Assembly (NCBI GenBank): GCA_027311185.1
Contig: DAICZK010000066.1
Span: forward strand, 1-7,434
Direction of reading: 5' to 3'
DNA from: Sulfuriferula sp.
GTDB taxonomy: Bacteria > Pseudomonadota > Gammaproteobacteria > Burkholderiales > Sulfuriferulaceae
Length of the DNA: 7,434 bases
Shown: one piece after another, positions 1 to 7,434 of the stretch
How the letters are laid out: every line of letters starts with the position of its first letter
How positions within the stretch are numbered: position 1 is the stretch's first letter
The notes under the pieces: model-generated
What the model was told of the DNA's origin: nothing
What the model saw: the letters and a program-made list of their open reading frames with translations, nothing else
Database searches by the model: none
Translations under genes and position numbers: made by a program

Positions 1-359
1 CGCTGTACCGCGTGCAGCAAACCCGTCATTGCCGCGACCCGTCCGGCCAGCATGCTCTCGATGGTCAACACGGGCCGCACCTTGTCGAAAAAGGTCTGCA
101 TCCCCAGCATGAGCAACGCCTGCTCTATCTGCACAACTTCGTTTAACTGCGTGTTACGCTTGTGTTGCTGCAAATACCGCAACAACGTGACCGTCAGCAA
201 GGGATCGTGGGTCACTTCTTCGGTCACGGCACGCACGCTGACCCGATCGATATCTGCCTGCAATAGCGCCAGAGACCGCGCGGTTCTTTTGAGCATGGGA
301 ATTTCAGCTGTCTGGAGAAATTTCACCCACCCGTCGATGCCGCTTATTTCCGCTTCCAT
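1..359 (-). CDS. HDOD-domain protein, N-terminal part (3' end beyond the left edge)
   Basis: This reading frame starts with ATG at 359 and stays open to base 1, giving 119 complete residues and no stop, so the C-terminus lies outside the window. Residues 1-14 form a short lead. From about residue 19 the protein reads like the start of an HDOD helical bundle: EIPMLKRTARSLALLQAD, then EEVTHDPLLTVTLLRYL (compare the family pattern of a D-P-x-L helix), then IEQALLMLGMQTFFDKV. HDOD domains are HD-related helical domains, usually lacking the phosphohydrolase metal ligands, found in bacterial signalling proteins. Having HDOD at the very N-terminus suggests a stand-alone HDOD protein rather than an EAL-HDOD fusion, but the missing end could carry another domain. 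An AGGA at 370-373 (minus strand) lies 10 bases before the ATG and supports the start. It is transcribed divergently from the BI-1 gene. The precise function is unknown. Confidence 0.8.
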   Translation of the reverse strand, partial: MEAEISGIDGWVKFLQTAEIPMLKRTARSLALLQADIDRVSVRAVTEEVTHDPLLTVTLLRYLQQHKRNTQLNEVVQIEQALLMLGMQTFFDKVRPVLTIESMLAGRVAAMTGLLHAVQ

Positions 360-442
360 CGTCAACCTGTCCTTGCCGCCATGTGAATATCGCCCCGAAC
401 GACGCGATATGCCGACCAAAAAAAATCATCAACCTATGCAGA

Positions 443-453
443 TTAACGGTTAA
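443..453. repeat. Short inverted repeat TTAAC-g-GTTAA
   Basis: A perfect 5-base inverted repeat around one base lies in the divergent promoter region. It falls between two weak minus-strand hexamers, TTGTGA (457-462) and CATAGG (433-438, 18-base spacer), that could drive the HDOD gene. A repressor-type operator is possible by position only. A repeat this short and AT-rich can arise by chance. Confidence 0.3.
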
Positions 454-461
454 AATTCACA

Positions 462-489
462 AAACCTGAGCGCCTTCAGTTAAACCTGA
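462..489 (+). repeat. Direct repeat AAACCTGA, two copies 20 bases apart
   Basis: AAACCTGA occurs at 462-469 and again at 482-489. The start-to-start distance is 20 bases, about two helical turns, so both copies face the same side of the DNA. They lie just upstream of the predicted -35 region of the BI-1 promoter, where an activator could bind. No known binding motif was recognised, so the regulatory role is speculative. Confidence 0.3.
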
Positions 490-501
490 CATTTCCCATA
501 C

Positions 502-533
502 TTGTCTTGCAACTTTAACCGATCTGCTATAGT
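502..533 (+). promoter_or_regulatory. Predicted extended -10 promoter of the BI-1 gene
   Basis: The hexamer TATAGT at 528-533 is preceded by TG at 525-526 plus one base, which gives the extended -10 form TGnTATAGT. The -35 side is poor: TTGCAA at 507-512 leaves a 15-base spacer and TTGTCT at 502-507 leaves 20. This fits a promoter that relies on the extended -10. Transcription would start near 540, giving a leader of about 30 bases before the ATG at 569. It is a sigma-70 type call by eye. Confidence 0.6.
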
Positions 534-559
534 CTACAACATGTGTTTGTTTTTAATGT

Positions 560-564
560 GAGGT
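560..564 (+). promoter_or_regulatory. Ribosome binding site of the BI-1 gene
   Basis: GAGGT lies 4 bases before the ATG at 569. It is a good Shine-Dalgarno match and fixes this ATG as the start. The next in-frame ATG is near residue 27, inside the first conserved stretch. Confidence 0.75.
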
Positions 565-568
565 AACT

Positions 569-1258
569 ATGCAACCCGAATTACAGCTTTTAAACAGTTC
601 CGCTCAACTCGTATCCAGCCAGCAGAAGGTGTTGCGCAATACCTACATGATGCTGGGACTGACCATGATCCCTACCGTCATCGGCGCCTGGATGGGCATG
701 AGCCTTAATTTCAGCTTCATGGCGCAGCATCCGTTCCTGTCGATGATAGGGATGCTGGCAGTCATGTTCGGCATGTTCATGGGAATCTCGGCCAACCGCA
801 ACAACAGTCTGGGCGTGGTTCTGTTACTGACCGCGACACTGTTCTTCGGTCTGATGCTGGGCCCCATACTGCAAGCGGCGCTGCATTTTCGCAATGGCGC
901 ACAGCTCATCGGCATGGCGGCAGGCGGCACCGGCGCGATCTTCCTGACGCTCGCCACCATTGCCACGGTAACCAAGAAAGATTTCAGTTTTCTGGGCAAG
1001 TTTCTGTTCGTCGGTCTGGTCATGCTGATACTGGCTTCCATTGCCAATATTTTCTTTCAGGTGCCTGCTGCCTCGCTCGCGATCTCGGCTATCGCGATCA
1101 TGATATTTGCAGGTTACCTGCTTTATGACGTAAGCCGGATCATCCACGGCGGCGAAACCAACTACGTCATGGCGACCCTGTCGATTTACCTGGATATTTA
1201 CAATATCTTCGTCAACCTGCTCAACCTGCTCATGGCGCTGGCGGGTAACCGGGATTAA
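569..1258 (+). CDS. Bax inhibitor-1 / YccA family seven-helix membrane protein
   Basis: This is a complete 229-residue inner-membrane protein of the size usual for bacterial BI-1 (UPF0005) proteins. Hydrophobic segments lie at about residues 26-46, 56-75, 81-104, 112-134, 143-163, 168-186 and 203-225. That gives seven helices after a polar N-terminal tail of about 22 residues. The family signature near the C-terminus is clear: GYLLYDVSRIIHGGETNY followed by YLDIYNIFVNLLNLL. Asp187 and Asp209 occupy the positions of the aspartate pair described as a pH-sensing latch in the Bacillus homologue YetJ. E. coli YccA, the best-known close relative, binds the FtsH protease complex and modulates its degradation of membrane proteins; other members form proton-sensitive calcium leaks. 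Which role applies here cannot be read from sequence. It has its own promoter and Shine-Dalgarno, is divergent from the HDOD gene and convergent with prmC, and is probably monocistronic. Family assignment is firm, exact function is not. Confidence 0.93.
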   Translation: MQPELQLLNSSAQLVSSQQKVLRNTYMMLGLTMIPTVIGAWMGMSLNFSFMAQHPFLSMIGMLAVMFGMFMGISANRNNSLGVVLLLTATLFFGLMLGPILQAALHFRNGAQLIGMAAGGTGAIFLTLATIATVTKKDFSFLGKFLFVGLVMLILASIANIFFQVPAASLAISAIAIMIFAGYLLYDVSRIIHGGETNYVMATLSIYLDIYNIFVNLLNLLMALAGNRD

Positions 1259-1280
1259 CTGCGCATACGGTTTACTCAAA

Positions 1281-1314
1281 TAGCGGCTTATCCGAGCTTA
1301 TCCGATTAGCGGCT
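1281..1314. repeat. Small nested direct repeat in the convergent BI-1/prmC gap
   Basis: GCTTATCCGA is present twice in exact tandem (1286-1295 and 1296-1305). TAGCGGCT occurs on both sides, at 1281-1288 and 1307-1314, both in the same orientation. Because the copies are direct and not inverted, they do not form a terminator hairpin. The only stem found nearby is 4 base pairs, GGCT 1311-1314 with AGCC 1321-1324, without a T-run on either strand. The pattern may be a local slippage duplication, or a fragment of a short repeat dispersed elsewhere in the genome. Confidence 0.6.
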
Positions 1315-1326
1315 GCGGTTAGCCCA

Positions 1327-2208
1327 TCAAGGCGCCGCATCCGCCGGTCGGTTCGTTGTTGCCATACCCACACTGACCCGTTCCTGACCGGCCAGATCGC
1401 GATGCGTAACCACCGCGCTAAAACCCGCTCGTTCAAGCAAGCTTAGTACTATGCCGCCCTGTTCGTAACCGTGCTCCAGCAGCAAACTGCCGCCCGCCGC
1501 CAGATAATACGGCGCCGCCGCGATAATCACCTGCAAATCGTCCAGCCCTTCCGCCCCTGCTAACAGCGCATGCGGCGGTTCGTAGCGCAAATCGCCCTGC
1601 TGCAGATGCGGGTCGCCCGCGGCAATGTACGGCGGATTGCTGACTATCAAGTCGAACTTCGGCGCGACAGGCACCCGCCGCCACCAATCGCTTTGCACAA
1701 ACTCGACATTCGGCAACTGTAGCCGCCGGGCGTTGTCCCGCGCGACCTGCAAGGCCTCGGCGCTCGCATCCACGGCGAGCAATTGAGTATCGGGCCGGAT
1801 TTTCGCCAGACTGAGCGCGATGGCGCCACTGCCGGTGCCCAGGTCGAGCACGCGCAACATCCGGCCGACCGGCATTCGCGCCAGCGCCAGTTCGACCAGC
1901 AGTTCGGTTTCCGGACGCGGGATGAGCACGTCGGCGTTAACCGCTAATAGCAACCCAAAGAACTCTTTTTCGCCGAAGATATACGCGATAGGTTCGCCCT
2001 GCAAACGCCGCTCCAGCCAGTCCTGATACTGCGCGAGCGCGGCCGGTGCACATTGTTCGTCGCCATGTGCGGCCAGCCACGCGCGATTGACCTGCAAGAC
2101 CCGCGCCATCAGCAGATGAACTTCAAAACGCGCGTCAGCGGCAGTCATGCCGGAAACCAGCGCAAGCCGCGCCTGATATCGCCGCAGCAACTCGCCGATG
2201 TTACTCAC
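1327..2208 (-). CDS. prmC: Peptide chain release factor N5-glutamine methyltransferase
   Basis: PrmC (HemK) uses S-adenosylmethionine to methylate the glutamine of the GGQ motif in RF1 and RF2, which raises their termination activity. It acts in the cytoplasm. From the GTG at 2208 the protein is 293 residues, close to the usual 275-290. An N-terminal helical substrate-binding domain covers about residues 1-85. Next come [12 protein letters not shown] (95-106), the SAM-binding loop [15 protein letters not shown] (121-135), the acidic VD (146-147), and the catalytic SNPPYI (190-195), whose NPPY binds the substrate glutamine. [13 protein letters not shown] (199-211) is also typical of the family. 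The same frame stays open upstream inside prfA, but that extension is only an out-of-frame reading of the prfA end. The GTG overlaps the prfA stop by 8 bases. A TTG at 2211 is the alternative start. No strong Shine-Dalgarno precedes either, so translation is probably coupled to prfA. Confidence 0.95.
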   Translation of the reverse strand: MSNIGELLRRYQARLALVSGMTAADARFEVHLLMARVLQVNRAWLAAHGDEQCAPAALAQYQDWLERRLQGEPIAYIFGEKEFFGLLLAVNADVLIPRPETELLVELALARMPVGRMLRVLDLGTGSGAIALSLAKIRPDTQLLAVDASAEALQVARDNARRLQLPNVEFVQSDWWRRVPVAPKFDLIVSNPPYIAAGDPHLQQGDLRYEPPHALLAGAEGLDDLQVIIAAAPYYLAAGGSLLLEHGYEQGGIVLSLLERAGFSAVVTHRDLAGQERVSVGMATTNRPADAAP

Positions 2209-3277
2209 CAATTGCCGCCAGCAGTTCGGCCTGGTATTCGCTGGCCAAGGCGGCCAGCAGCTCGTCGAGGTCACCATCCATGATGGCGTCGATCTTGTAA
2301 AGAGTGACATTGATTCTGTGATCGGTAATGCGGCCCTGAGGAAAATTGTAGGTGCGTATGCGTTCGGAACGGTCGCCGCTGCCCACCAGCGATTTACGCG
2401 TGGCGGCTTCTTTTGCCGCGATCTCGCGCGTTTGCTTGTCCTTGATTCTGGCCGCCAACACGGACAGCGCCTGGGCCTTATTTTTGTGTTGCGAACGGTC
2501 GTCCTGACACTCGACCACGATACCGGTAGGAATATGCGTAATGCGCACTGCGGAATCCGTCTTGTTGATATGCTGCCCGCCCGCGCCGCTGGCGCGATAA
2601 GTATCGATGCGCAGATCCGCGGGGTTCAGATTGACGTCGGCGACCTCATCGGCCTCCGGCATCACCGCGACAGTACAAGCGGAAGTATGGATGCGACCCT
2701 GGGTCTCCGTCGCCGGAACGCGCTGCACGCGATGTCCGCCCGATTCGAACTTGAGCCGCGAATAAACCCCGCGACCGATGATTTTGACGATGACTTCCTT
2801 ATAGCCGCCCAGTTCGCTCATGCTCTCGGAAATAAGCTCCACCTTCCAGCGCTGCCGTTCGGCATAGCGCAGATACATGCGTAACAAATCCGCCGAAAAC
2901 AGCGCGGACTCATCGCCGCCAGTACCAGCGCGGATTTCGACGAAAACGTTGCGCTCGTCATTGGCGTCCCGGGGCAGCAGCGCCGCCTGCAACCGGGCCT
3001 CCAGATCTGATAGACGTGCTTTGCTGTCGCTGATCTCCAGTTCCGCCAGCTCTCTCATCTCGACATCCGCCAGCATGTCGGTGGCGTTGGCAAGGTTGGC
3101 TTCGGTTTCGGCATAAGCACGGTACAAGCTGACGACCGGCAAAATCTCGGCATGCTCACGGGTCAGTTTGCGATAATTGTCCATATCGTCGACGATAGTT
3201 TCAACAGCCAGCAGACGATCCATTTCTTCCAGACGCTCGGTCAACTGAGCGAGTTTGTTCAACAGGGAGGGTTTCAT
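2201..3277 (-). CDS. prfA: Peptide chain release factor 1 (RF1)
   Basis: RF1 recognises UAA and UAG in the ribosomal A site and triggers hydrolysis of peptidyl-tRNA. The protein is complete at 358 residues (E. coli RF1 has 360). A charged helical N-terminal domain covers about 1-105. The codon-reading tripeptide is PAT at 188-190, within [15 protein letters not shown], which marks it as RF1 (RF2 has SPF). The catalytic loop [15 protein letters not shown] lies at 231-245, with GGQ at 233-235. Gln235 is the residue PrmC would methylate, and prmC is the next gene. RAGTGGDES (116-124) is another family hallmark. The ATG at 3277 overlaps the TGA of hemA as ATGA, and no clear Shine-Dalgarno precedes it, so ribosomes probably re-initiate after hemA. 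No frameshift site was noticed, as expected, since autoregulatory frameshifting is a feature of RF2 genes. Confidence 0.97.
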   Translation of the reverse strand: MKPSLLNKLAQLTERLEEMDRLLAVETIVDDMDNYRKLTREHAEILPVVSLYRAYAETEANLANATDMLADVEMRELAELEISDSKARLSDLEARLQAALLPRDANDERNVFVEIRAGTGGDESALFSADLLRMYLRYAERQRWKVELISESMSELGGYKEVIVKIIGRGVYSRLKFESGGHRVQRVPATETQGRIHTSACTVAVMPEADEVADVNLNPADLRIDTYRASGAGGQHINKTDSAVRITHIPTGIVVECQDDRSQHKNKAQALSVLAARIKDKQTREIAAKEAATRKSLVGSGDRSERIRTYNFPQGRITDHRINVTLYKIDAIMDGDLDELLAALASEYQAELLAAIGE

Positions 3278-4524
3278 TCTGAGTGAGGCGCGTAAAGCCG
3301 CGATAACAATTCTATCATTTCATGGCGCTCGACGTCGCTGGCGTGATTAAGTGCGTGGGTAGGATGATGCAAAAATTTGTTGGTCAGGCTACGCGATAAC
3401 ATTTCCAGCACCTGCTGGGGCGATTCTCCCCGGGCTAAGAGCTTGAGCGCGCGCTCGACTTCATGGCGGCGCACCTGTTCGGCGTGGTCGCGCAAACTGC
3501 GTATGGTCGGCACGACCGCCCGGGTCTCGAGCCAGTGCGAAAACTGCTGCACGCTGTTCTCGATGATCACTTCGGCCTGGCTCACCTGCGATTGGCGATT
3601 GCTCAAGCCCTGCTGCACGATGCTGCCCAGATCGTCGACGCTATAGAGGAATATGTCGGACAACTCGCCCACCTCGGTCTCGATATCGCGCGGCACGGCC
3701 AGATCCAGCATGAACATCGGCCGGTGGCGCCGCATCTTCAACGCGCGCTCGACCATGCCCTTGCCTAGTATCGGCAACGGGCTCGCCGTACTGGTGATGA
3801 CAATATCGTAATTGGCCAGATGCTCGGGCAACTCGCTCAGCGAAATCGCCGCACCCTGATAACGGTCAGCCAGCGCCAGCGCGCGCGCAACCGTGCGATT
3901 CGCCACCAGCATGTGTTTGGGATGACGAGCGCCGAAGTGCGCGGCGCACAGTTCGATCATTTCCCCTGCGCCTATAAAGAGCACGCTCTGCTCGGGGATG
4001 CTGGGAAATATCCGTTCCGCCAAGCGCACAGCAGCGGCAGCCATGGACACCGAACTCGCGCCGATTTCGGTGGATGTGCGCACGTCTTTCGCTACTGCGA
4101 AGGTTTGCTGAAATAGCTTGTGCAAGACGGTACCGAGCGTACCTGCCTGCTCGGCGACCTTGGCCGCCTGCCGCATCTGCCCCAGTATCTGCGTTTCTCC
4201 CAGTACCATGGAGTCGAGCCCGGAGGCAACGCGGAAGGCATGTCGCGCCGCCTGCGTATTGGGCAAAGTATAAAGATAGGGGTCAATGCTAAGGCGGCTC
4301 ATCTGGTGATAATGGGCCAGCCAGTCCAGCGCCGCACCGTGATCGACGGCATTGCAATACACCTCGGTACGGTTGCATGTCGACAGGATCGCCGCTTCTT
4401 TCACCGTTCCAGTCTGCACGAACTCGCGCAACGCCGCCTCCAGACGCTCGGCATGGAACGCCACCTGCTCCCGAATCTGCAGCGGTGCGGTTTGATGATT
4501 GATACCAAAAGCCAGCAATTGCAT
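3274..4524 (-). CDS. hemA: Glutamyl-tRNA reductase
   Basis: This enzyme reduces glutamyl-tRNA(Glu) with NADPH to glutamate-1-semialdehyde, the first committed step of the C5 route to 5-aminolevulinate, haem and other tetrapyrroles. From the ATG at 4524 it has 416 residues (E. coli 418). The N-terminal catalytic domain begins [15 protein letters not shown]. The nucleophile is Cys50 in [11 protein letters not shown], followed by [15 protein letters not shown] (102-116). The NADPH-binding domain carries FIGAGEM (183-189), ANRT (208-211) and DLAVPRDI (274-281). The C-terminal dimerisation helices follow, ending near TNKFLHHPT (381-389). An ATG 14 codons upstream lies inside the preceding gene and adds residues the family does not have, so it was rejected. 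The start is 13 bases after the stop of the PBP-like gene. Only a weak GGCGGA (4529-4534) precedes it, so it is likely read mainly from the upstream transcript. Having a C5-type enzyme rather than ALA synthase fits beta- and gammaproteobacteria. Confidence 0.97.
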   Translation of the reverse strand: MQLLAFGINHQTAPLQIREQVAFHAERLEAALREFVQTGTVKEAAILSTCNRTEVYCNAVDHGAALDWLAHYHQMSRLSIDPYLYTLPNTQAARHAFRVASGLDSMVLGETQILGQMRQAAKVAEQAGTLGTVLHKLFQQTFAVAKDVRTSTEIGASSVSMAAAAVRLAERIFPSIPEQSVLFIGAGEMIELCAAHFGARHPKHMLVANRTVARALALADRYQGAAISLSELPEHLANYDIVITSTASPLPILGKGMVERALKMRRHRPMFMLDLAVPRDIETEVGELSDIFLYSVDDLGSIVQQGLSNRQSQVSQAEVIIENSVQQFSHWLETRAVVPTIRSLRDHAEQVRRHEVERALKLLARGESPQQVLEMLSRSLTNKFLHHPTHALNHASDVERHEMIELLSRLYAPHSE

Positions 4525-4537
4525 AGTGTCCGCCAAA

Positions 4538-7434
4538 CTAGTGCGCCCCGCCGTCGCGCGGGGCATGGGATTCGACGACTAATGCCGTTCCCGACGCGGG
4601 AACAGGACGGCTTGCGCCGGATAAACCAGGTGTTGCCGTGTCGGCTTCAACCGCTGGGTCGGCCTCCGGAGGCGCCGTATTCAATGACGTTAATACCGGA
4701 GTTAACAAGGGACTCATTTCCTTAATCAATTGTGCCGCTAGCGCACTGGTAAAACTGTAGTTCGCGGCTGCCTCGCCACGCACTATCGCCGTCATCGTAC
4801 CAAAAAACCGGTCGCCGATAAAAAATACCATGGTTGCCGTGCGGTCGACAAACCGAGACGTTAGCACATTACCGCTTGCGTCGAAAGTGTCAAAACGATC
4901 ATCGCCTGTGCCGGTTTTTCCTCCTACCGCAATAAGATTGCCGTTGCTGTCCCGGAACGCGCCGCGCAGCCGCCGCGCGGTACCGTCTTCCACCACCGCG
5001 CGCAAGGCCCGGCGCACAACCTGAGTGAGCGCCGCGGGCAGCAAACGCTCGCCTTGCGGCGGCCGGCGCACGAATACTGTCTCGTAGGGCGTGTCTGCGC
5101 CAAACCGTAGTTTCTCTATAGCCACATCGGGTAATTTAACGCCGTTATTGACTAAGATGCCCATCAACTCCGCCAGCGCCGCAGGGCGGTCGGCTGAGGT
5201 GCCGATCGCCGTCGCGTAAGACGGCACCAGGCTGTCGAAAGGATAACCCAGGCGCTTCCAGTCCTGATGGATTTTTGCAAACGCCTCCACTTCGAGCAAG
5301 CTGTGGATGCGCCAGTCCTGCGCATTCTTTCGGCGGGTCTTGAACAGCCAGTTGTAAACCGCGATACGCTGATCGCGACTAGCTGCCACCGCATCTGCAA
5401 AAGTCGCCCCCGGATTCGAACGTAAAAAACGCACCAGCCAAAGCTCCAGCGGATGAACCTGCGCAACATAACCCAAATCGGCCAGCGAATACGCTCCTGG
5501 CGCGGATTCGCGATACAGTTTCGACAGCATTCTATCATCGAGTTGCGCGCCGGTTCCCTCGCGCGCGCGCAAGAACTGTCCTAGCTCGTCCTCCGACGCC
5601 GTAGGCGAGAGGTAGCGATAGGCGGCGGCCAGGCGATAAGCCGTGGGACGAACCTCGTCGAGCAACATGTCGCCCATCTGCTGCGCAGTCTTGCCACGGT
5701 ATTTTTTGTAAAAACGCAGCAAAAATTCCCGGCCTTCGCGGTCCGCAAAACGCTCCAGGTAGCCGCGCCGCGCCGGATTATCTGCGTCTTTCAGGATGTC
5801 CCCCGCGATCCCGGGGCTTTGCGCGATGTAATAGCGCGTAATATCGCGCATCAGCCGTATGTAGACCAGGTTGACGGAATTGCGCGTAGCCTCCCACAAA
5901 TCCATATTACGCGAGTCTTCGTTCTTATCGAAATTGACGAAACGATGCAGACCACCGCCGGTAAAAAAGACCGTCGACGTGCTCGCCGAATAATGCCTGT
6001 CCATCGCCGCATTGAGCATAGACAGCAGCGATTTGTCCTGGCTGTGAAGATAATAATTGGCCGCCCAGCTTGAAATCGGGTCGTTGTAGGCGGCGGCAGC
6101 GGCCGCCAGCTGGGTGGTCGACCAATTCTGATATTGCTGATGCAGCGCGCTGACGATTTCCAGATAGGTGATCAGCGTGCGCAGTTTGGCCGTCGATCCG
6201 AGATCCAGCTTCGCGCCTTTGTTAATGTCGAACGGCTGGTTCAGGTTGTCAGCCTGTATCCGCAGCAGGGCGCCCTGCGGCGCGATTTCATACAAGGTAA
6301 AGCTGTAGACGATTTTACTCAGATCATTTTCCCGCGTGAGCAGATTTCTTCCGTATACGTCCAGGTCGGCGGTCCCCGCCGCGCTGTTCAGACTCAACAG
6401 AAACCGGGTCACCGCCTGTTGCGCCTCGGCATTGAGCGTGGTATCGACGGTCAGATCCAGATGATCGACGTCGTACAGTCGCGGCACCCCCAGCAGACTC
6501 GCCAATTTCACCCGCAATGCATTGGCCGCCTTCTGTGCAACGAAATCGCGATTTTGCGTCGACTTCTGAATATTAAATGTCAGCGGCGCGCGCAACGCCG
6601 CATCGCGCAACGCCGGGCTGATGATGCCGGCCCGCGCCAGCAGGCGCAGATGGCTATTAGTCAGCGCCTCCAGCGCCGGGTGATTCATATTGAGATAATA
6701 GGATGGCTTGCGCTGCGCGATCAATAACGACAGCGCATGCTTGTAGGCGTACCCTGTCGCAGCGTCGGCCCGGCCCGCCGCCAATAGCCGACTGACGGCG
6801 TGATAGTCGAGGCCATACCAGGCCCATAATGCGTCGGGCAAACCAATCACTTCGCCGAAACCGGGGGCTGCCGACAAGGGAACAGTATCAAGATAATCCA
6901 GCACCAGCCGCTGCCGCGCCGCCAGCGTATTTTCGCCGCCCAGATAGGCGCGCACCGAGGCCGAGGCCATTTGCTGCCATTTATCCTGCACCGTCAATGT
7001 CAACCCGTCGCGGGAATGACGATATTTTTCAATCTGCGTCGCCAGCGTGCTGCCGCCAGGAACGACATGAGCCGGATTGAGCCACTGCTCGAACTTGTCG
7101 AGCACGGCTTGCGCAAGACGGCTCCATTCCACCGCCGGGTTGCGCAGCGGAGCATCCGGTTTGAGCAGATCGCGGTTTTCGATAAACAGCAGGCTGTTGC
7201 GCAACACAGGCGGGATCGCATTAAAATCGGGATACACGCGTTGCGGAATGAGACTCTCGAACAGCGTGGCGCCGGTCGCGTCTATCAGCCTGAGCCCCAT
7301 CTGGTCTTTCTCGTGATAAGGCAGATTCAGCCCCTGCGCCGCCATTTGCTGCATGGCAGGACTGATTCGGGCCTGACGCTGTATTTCGAACCCCTGCCCG
7401 GCGAGCCGCGCCGCGAACTGTGGCAGCCCAACGT
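4538..7434 (-). CDS. Divergent class A penicillin-binding-protein-like protein (GT51 + transpeptidase), 5' end missing
   Basis: The frame is open from the right edge to a TAG at 4538, giving 964 residues with the N-terminus (expected membrane anchor) missing. The ATG at 7354 is internal. Numbering runs from the first whole codon at the edge. A GT51-like glycosyltransferase region covers about 50-220: IENR (Glu85, first catalytic position), [11 protein letters not shown] (126-136), DKWQQM (150-155) and [11 protein letters not shown] (176-186). A transpeptidase domain runs from about 325 to 895, beginning [15 protein letters not shown]. Its motifs are STAK (413-416, nucleophile Ser413), SVN (519-521) and KTG (839-841). 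The last 60 residues are rich in Pro, Ala and Thr and probably disordered. Class A PBPs polymerise and cross-link peptidoglycan outside the inner membrane. Here the GT half is degenerate: no HxG after IENR, and Gln154 replaces the second catalytic Glu of RKxxE. About 320 residues separate SxN from KTG. It may therefore be mainly a transpeptidase, or a specialised GT51 variant. It leads the hemA operon. Confidence 0.8.
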   Translation of the reverse strand, partial: VGLPQFAARLAGQGFEIQRQARISPAMQQMAAQGLNLPYHEKDQMGLRLIDATGATLFESLIPQRVYPDFNAIPPVLRNSLLFIENRDLLKPDAPLRNPAVEWSRLAQAVLDKFEQWLNPAHVVPGGSTLATQIEKYRHSRDGLTLTVQDKWQQMASASVRAYLGGENTLAARQRLVLDYLDTVPLSAAPGFGEVIGLPDALWAWYGLDYHAVSRLLAAGRADAATGYAYKHALSLLIAQRKPSYYLNMNHPALEALTNSHLRLLARAGIISPALRDAALRAPLTFNIQKSTQNRDFVAQKAANALRVKLASLLGVPRLYDVDHLDLTVDTTLNAEAQQAVTRFLLSLNSAAGTADLDVYGRNLLTRENDLSKIVYSFTLYEIAPQGALLRIQADNLNQPFDINKGAKLDLGSTAKLRTLITYLEIVSALHQQYQNWSTTQLAAAAAAYNDPISSWAANYYLHSQDKSLLSMLNAAMDRHYSASTSTVFFTGGGLHRFVNFDKNEDSRNMDLWEATRNSVNLVYIRLMRDITRYYIAQSPGIAGDILKDADNPARRGYLERFADREGREFLLRFYKKYRGKTAQQMGDMLLDEVRPTAYRLAAAYRYLSPTASEDELGQFLRAREGTGAQLDDRMLSKLYRESAPGAYSLADLGYVAQVHPLELWLVRFLRSNPGATFADAVAASRDQRIAVYNWLFKTRRKNAQDWRIHSLLEVEAFAKIHQDWKRLGYPFDSLVPSYATAIGTSADRPAALAELMGILVNNGVKLPDVAIEKLRFGADTPYETVFVRRPPQGERLLPAALTQVVRRALRAVVEDGTARRLRGAFRDSNGNLIAVGGKTGTGDDRFDTFDASGNVLTSRFVDRTATMVFFIGDRFFGTMTAIVRGEAAANYSFTSALAAQLIKEMSPLLTPVLTSLNTAPPEADPAVEADTATPGLSGASRPVPASGTALVVESHAPRDGGAH

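Noticed and set aside
52..453. 133-residue plus-strand open frame at the left end
   Set aside because: It runs antisense to the HDOD coding frame, which has domain similarity and a Shine-Dalgarno; this frame is Cys/Ser/Thr-rich and resembles nothing.
433..462. Minus-strand promoter for the HDOD gene, TTGTGA (457-462) and CATAGG (433-438)
   Set aside because: The spacing of 18 is acceptable, but the -10 matches consensus at only about three of six positions, so it was not listed as a promoter.
1311..1324. Hairpin GGCT/AGCC after the BI-1 gene as a terminator
   Set aside because: The stem is only 4 base pairs and no T-run follows on either strand.
2209..2310. Longer prmC starting at ATG 2310
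   Set aside because: The extra residues lie wholly inside the conserved C-terminus of prfA in another frame and do not resemble a PrmC N-terminus.
4525..4566. Longer hemA starting at ATG 4566 (adds 14 residues)
   Set aside because: The extension overlaps the end of the PBP-like gene, has no family similarity, and the ATG at 4524 gives the standard HemA N-terminus and length.
4120..4725. 201-residue plus-strand open frame opposite hemA and the PBP-like gene
   Set aside because: It lies antisense to well-supported genes, has no recognisable domain, and its composition is what GC-rich antisense frames give.
6134..6727. 197-residue plus-strand open frame opposite the PBP-like gene
   Set aside because: It is antisense to the transpeptidase and linker coding region, rich in Gln and Arg as antisense frames often are, with no Shine-Dalgarno or family similarity seen.

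Overview
The window looks like ordinary chromosome from a proteobacterium. Protein similarity, the hemA-prfA-prmC gene order and the moderately high GC suggest a betaproteobacterium, perhaps near Nitrosomonadales/Gallionellaceae. That placement is inference from recall of family sequences, not from a search. Coding density is high. I see no RNA genes, insertion sequences, CRISPR array, phage genes or plasmid genes, and no stretch of 300 bases or more without a gene.

Layout from left to right: (1) the N-terminal 119 residues of an HDOD-domain signalling protein on the minus strand, cut by the left edge; (2) a 209-base divergent intergenic region with a good extended -10 promoter reading rightward; (3) a complete Bax inhibitor-1/YccA-type seven-helix membrane protein gene on the plus strand; (4) a 68-base convergent intergenic gap containing a small tandem repeat and no convincing terminator; (5) a tightly packed minus-strand block read from right to left: a large penicillin-binding-protein-like gene (5' end beyond the right edge), hemA (glutamyl-tRNA reductase), prfA (peptide chain release factor 1) and prmC (release factor glutamine methyltransferase). 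The junctions are a 13-base gap, a 4-base ATGA overlap and an 8-base overlap, so the four genes very probably form one operon with translational coupling between the last three.

How the genes relate: HemA takes glutamyl-tRNA from protein synthesis into tetrapyrrole synthesis. RF1 ends translation at UAA/UAG. PrmC methylates the GGQ glutamine of RF1, so prfA and prmC are enzyme substrate and modifier side by side. The PBP-like protein belongs to cell-wall synthesis and has no obvious biochemical link to the other three. YccA-type BI-1 proteins are linked to the FtsH membrane protease, and HDOD proteins to signalling.

I found no new multi-gene system. The most unusual object is the PBP-like protein. 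Its GT51 transglycosylase half has lost several normally conserved residues, including the second catalytic glutamate. Its transpeptidase half keeps the three motifs SxxK, SxN and KTG, but with about 320 residues between SxN and KTG, far more than in classical class A PBPs.
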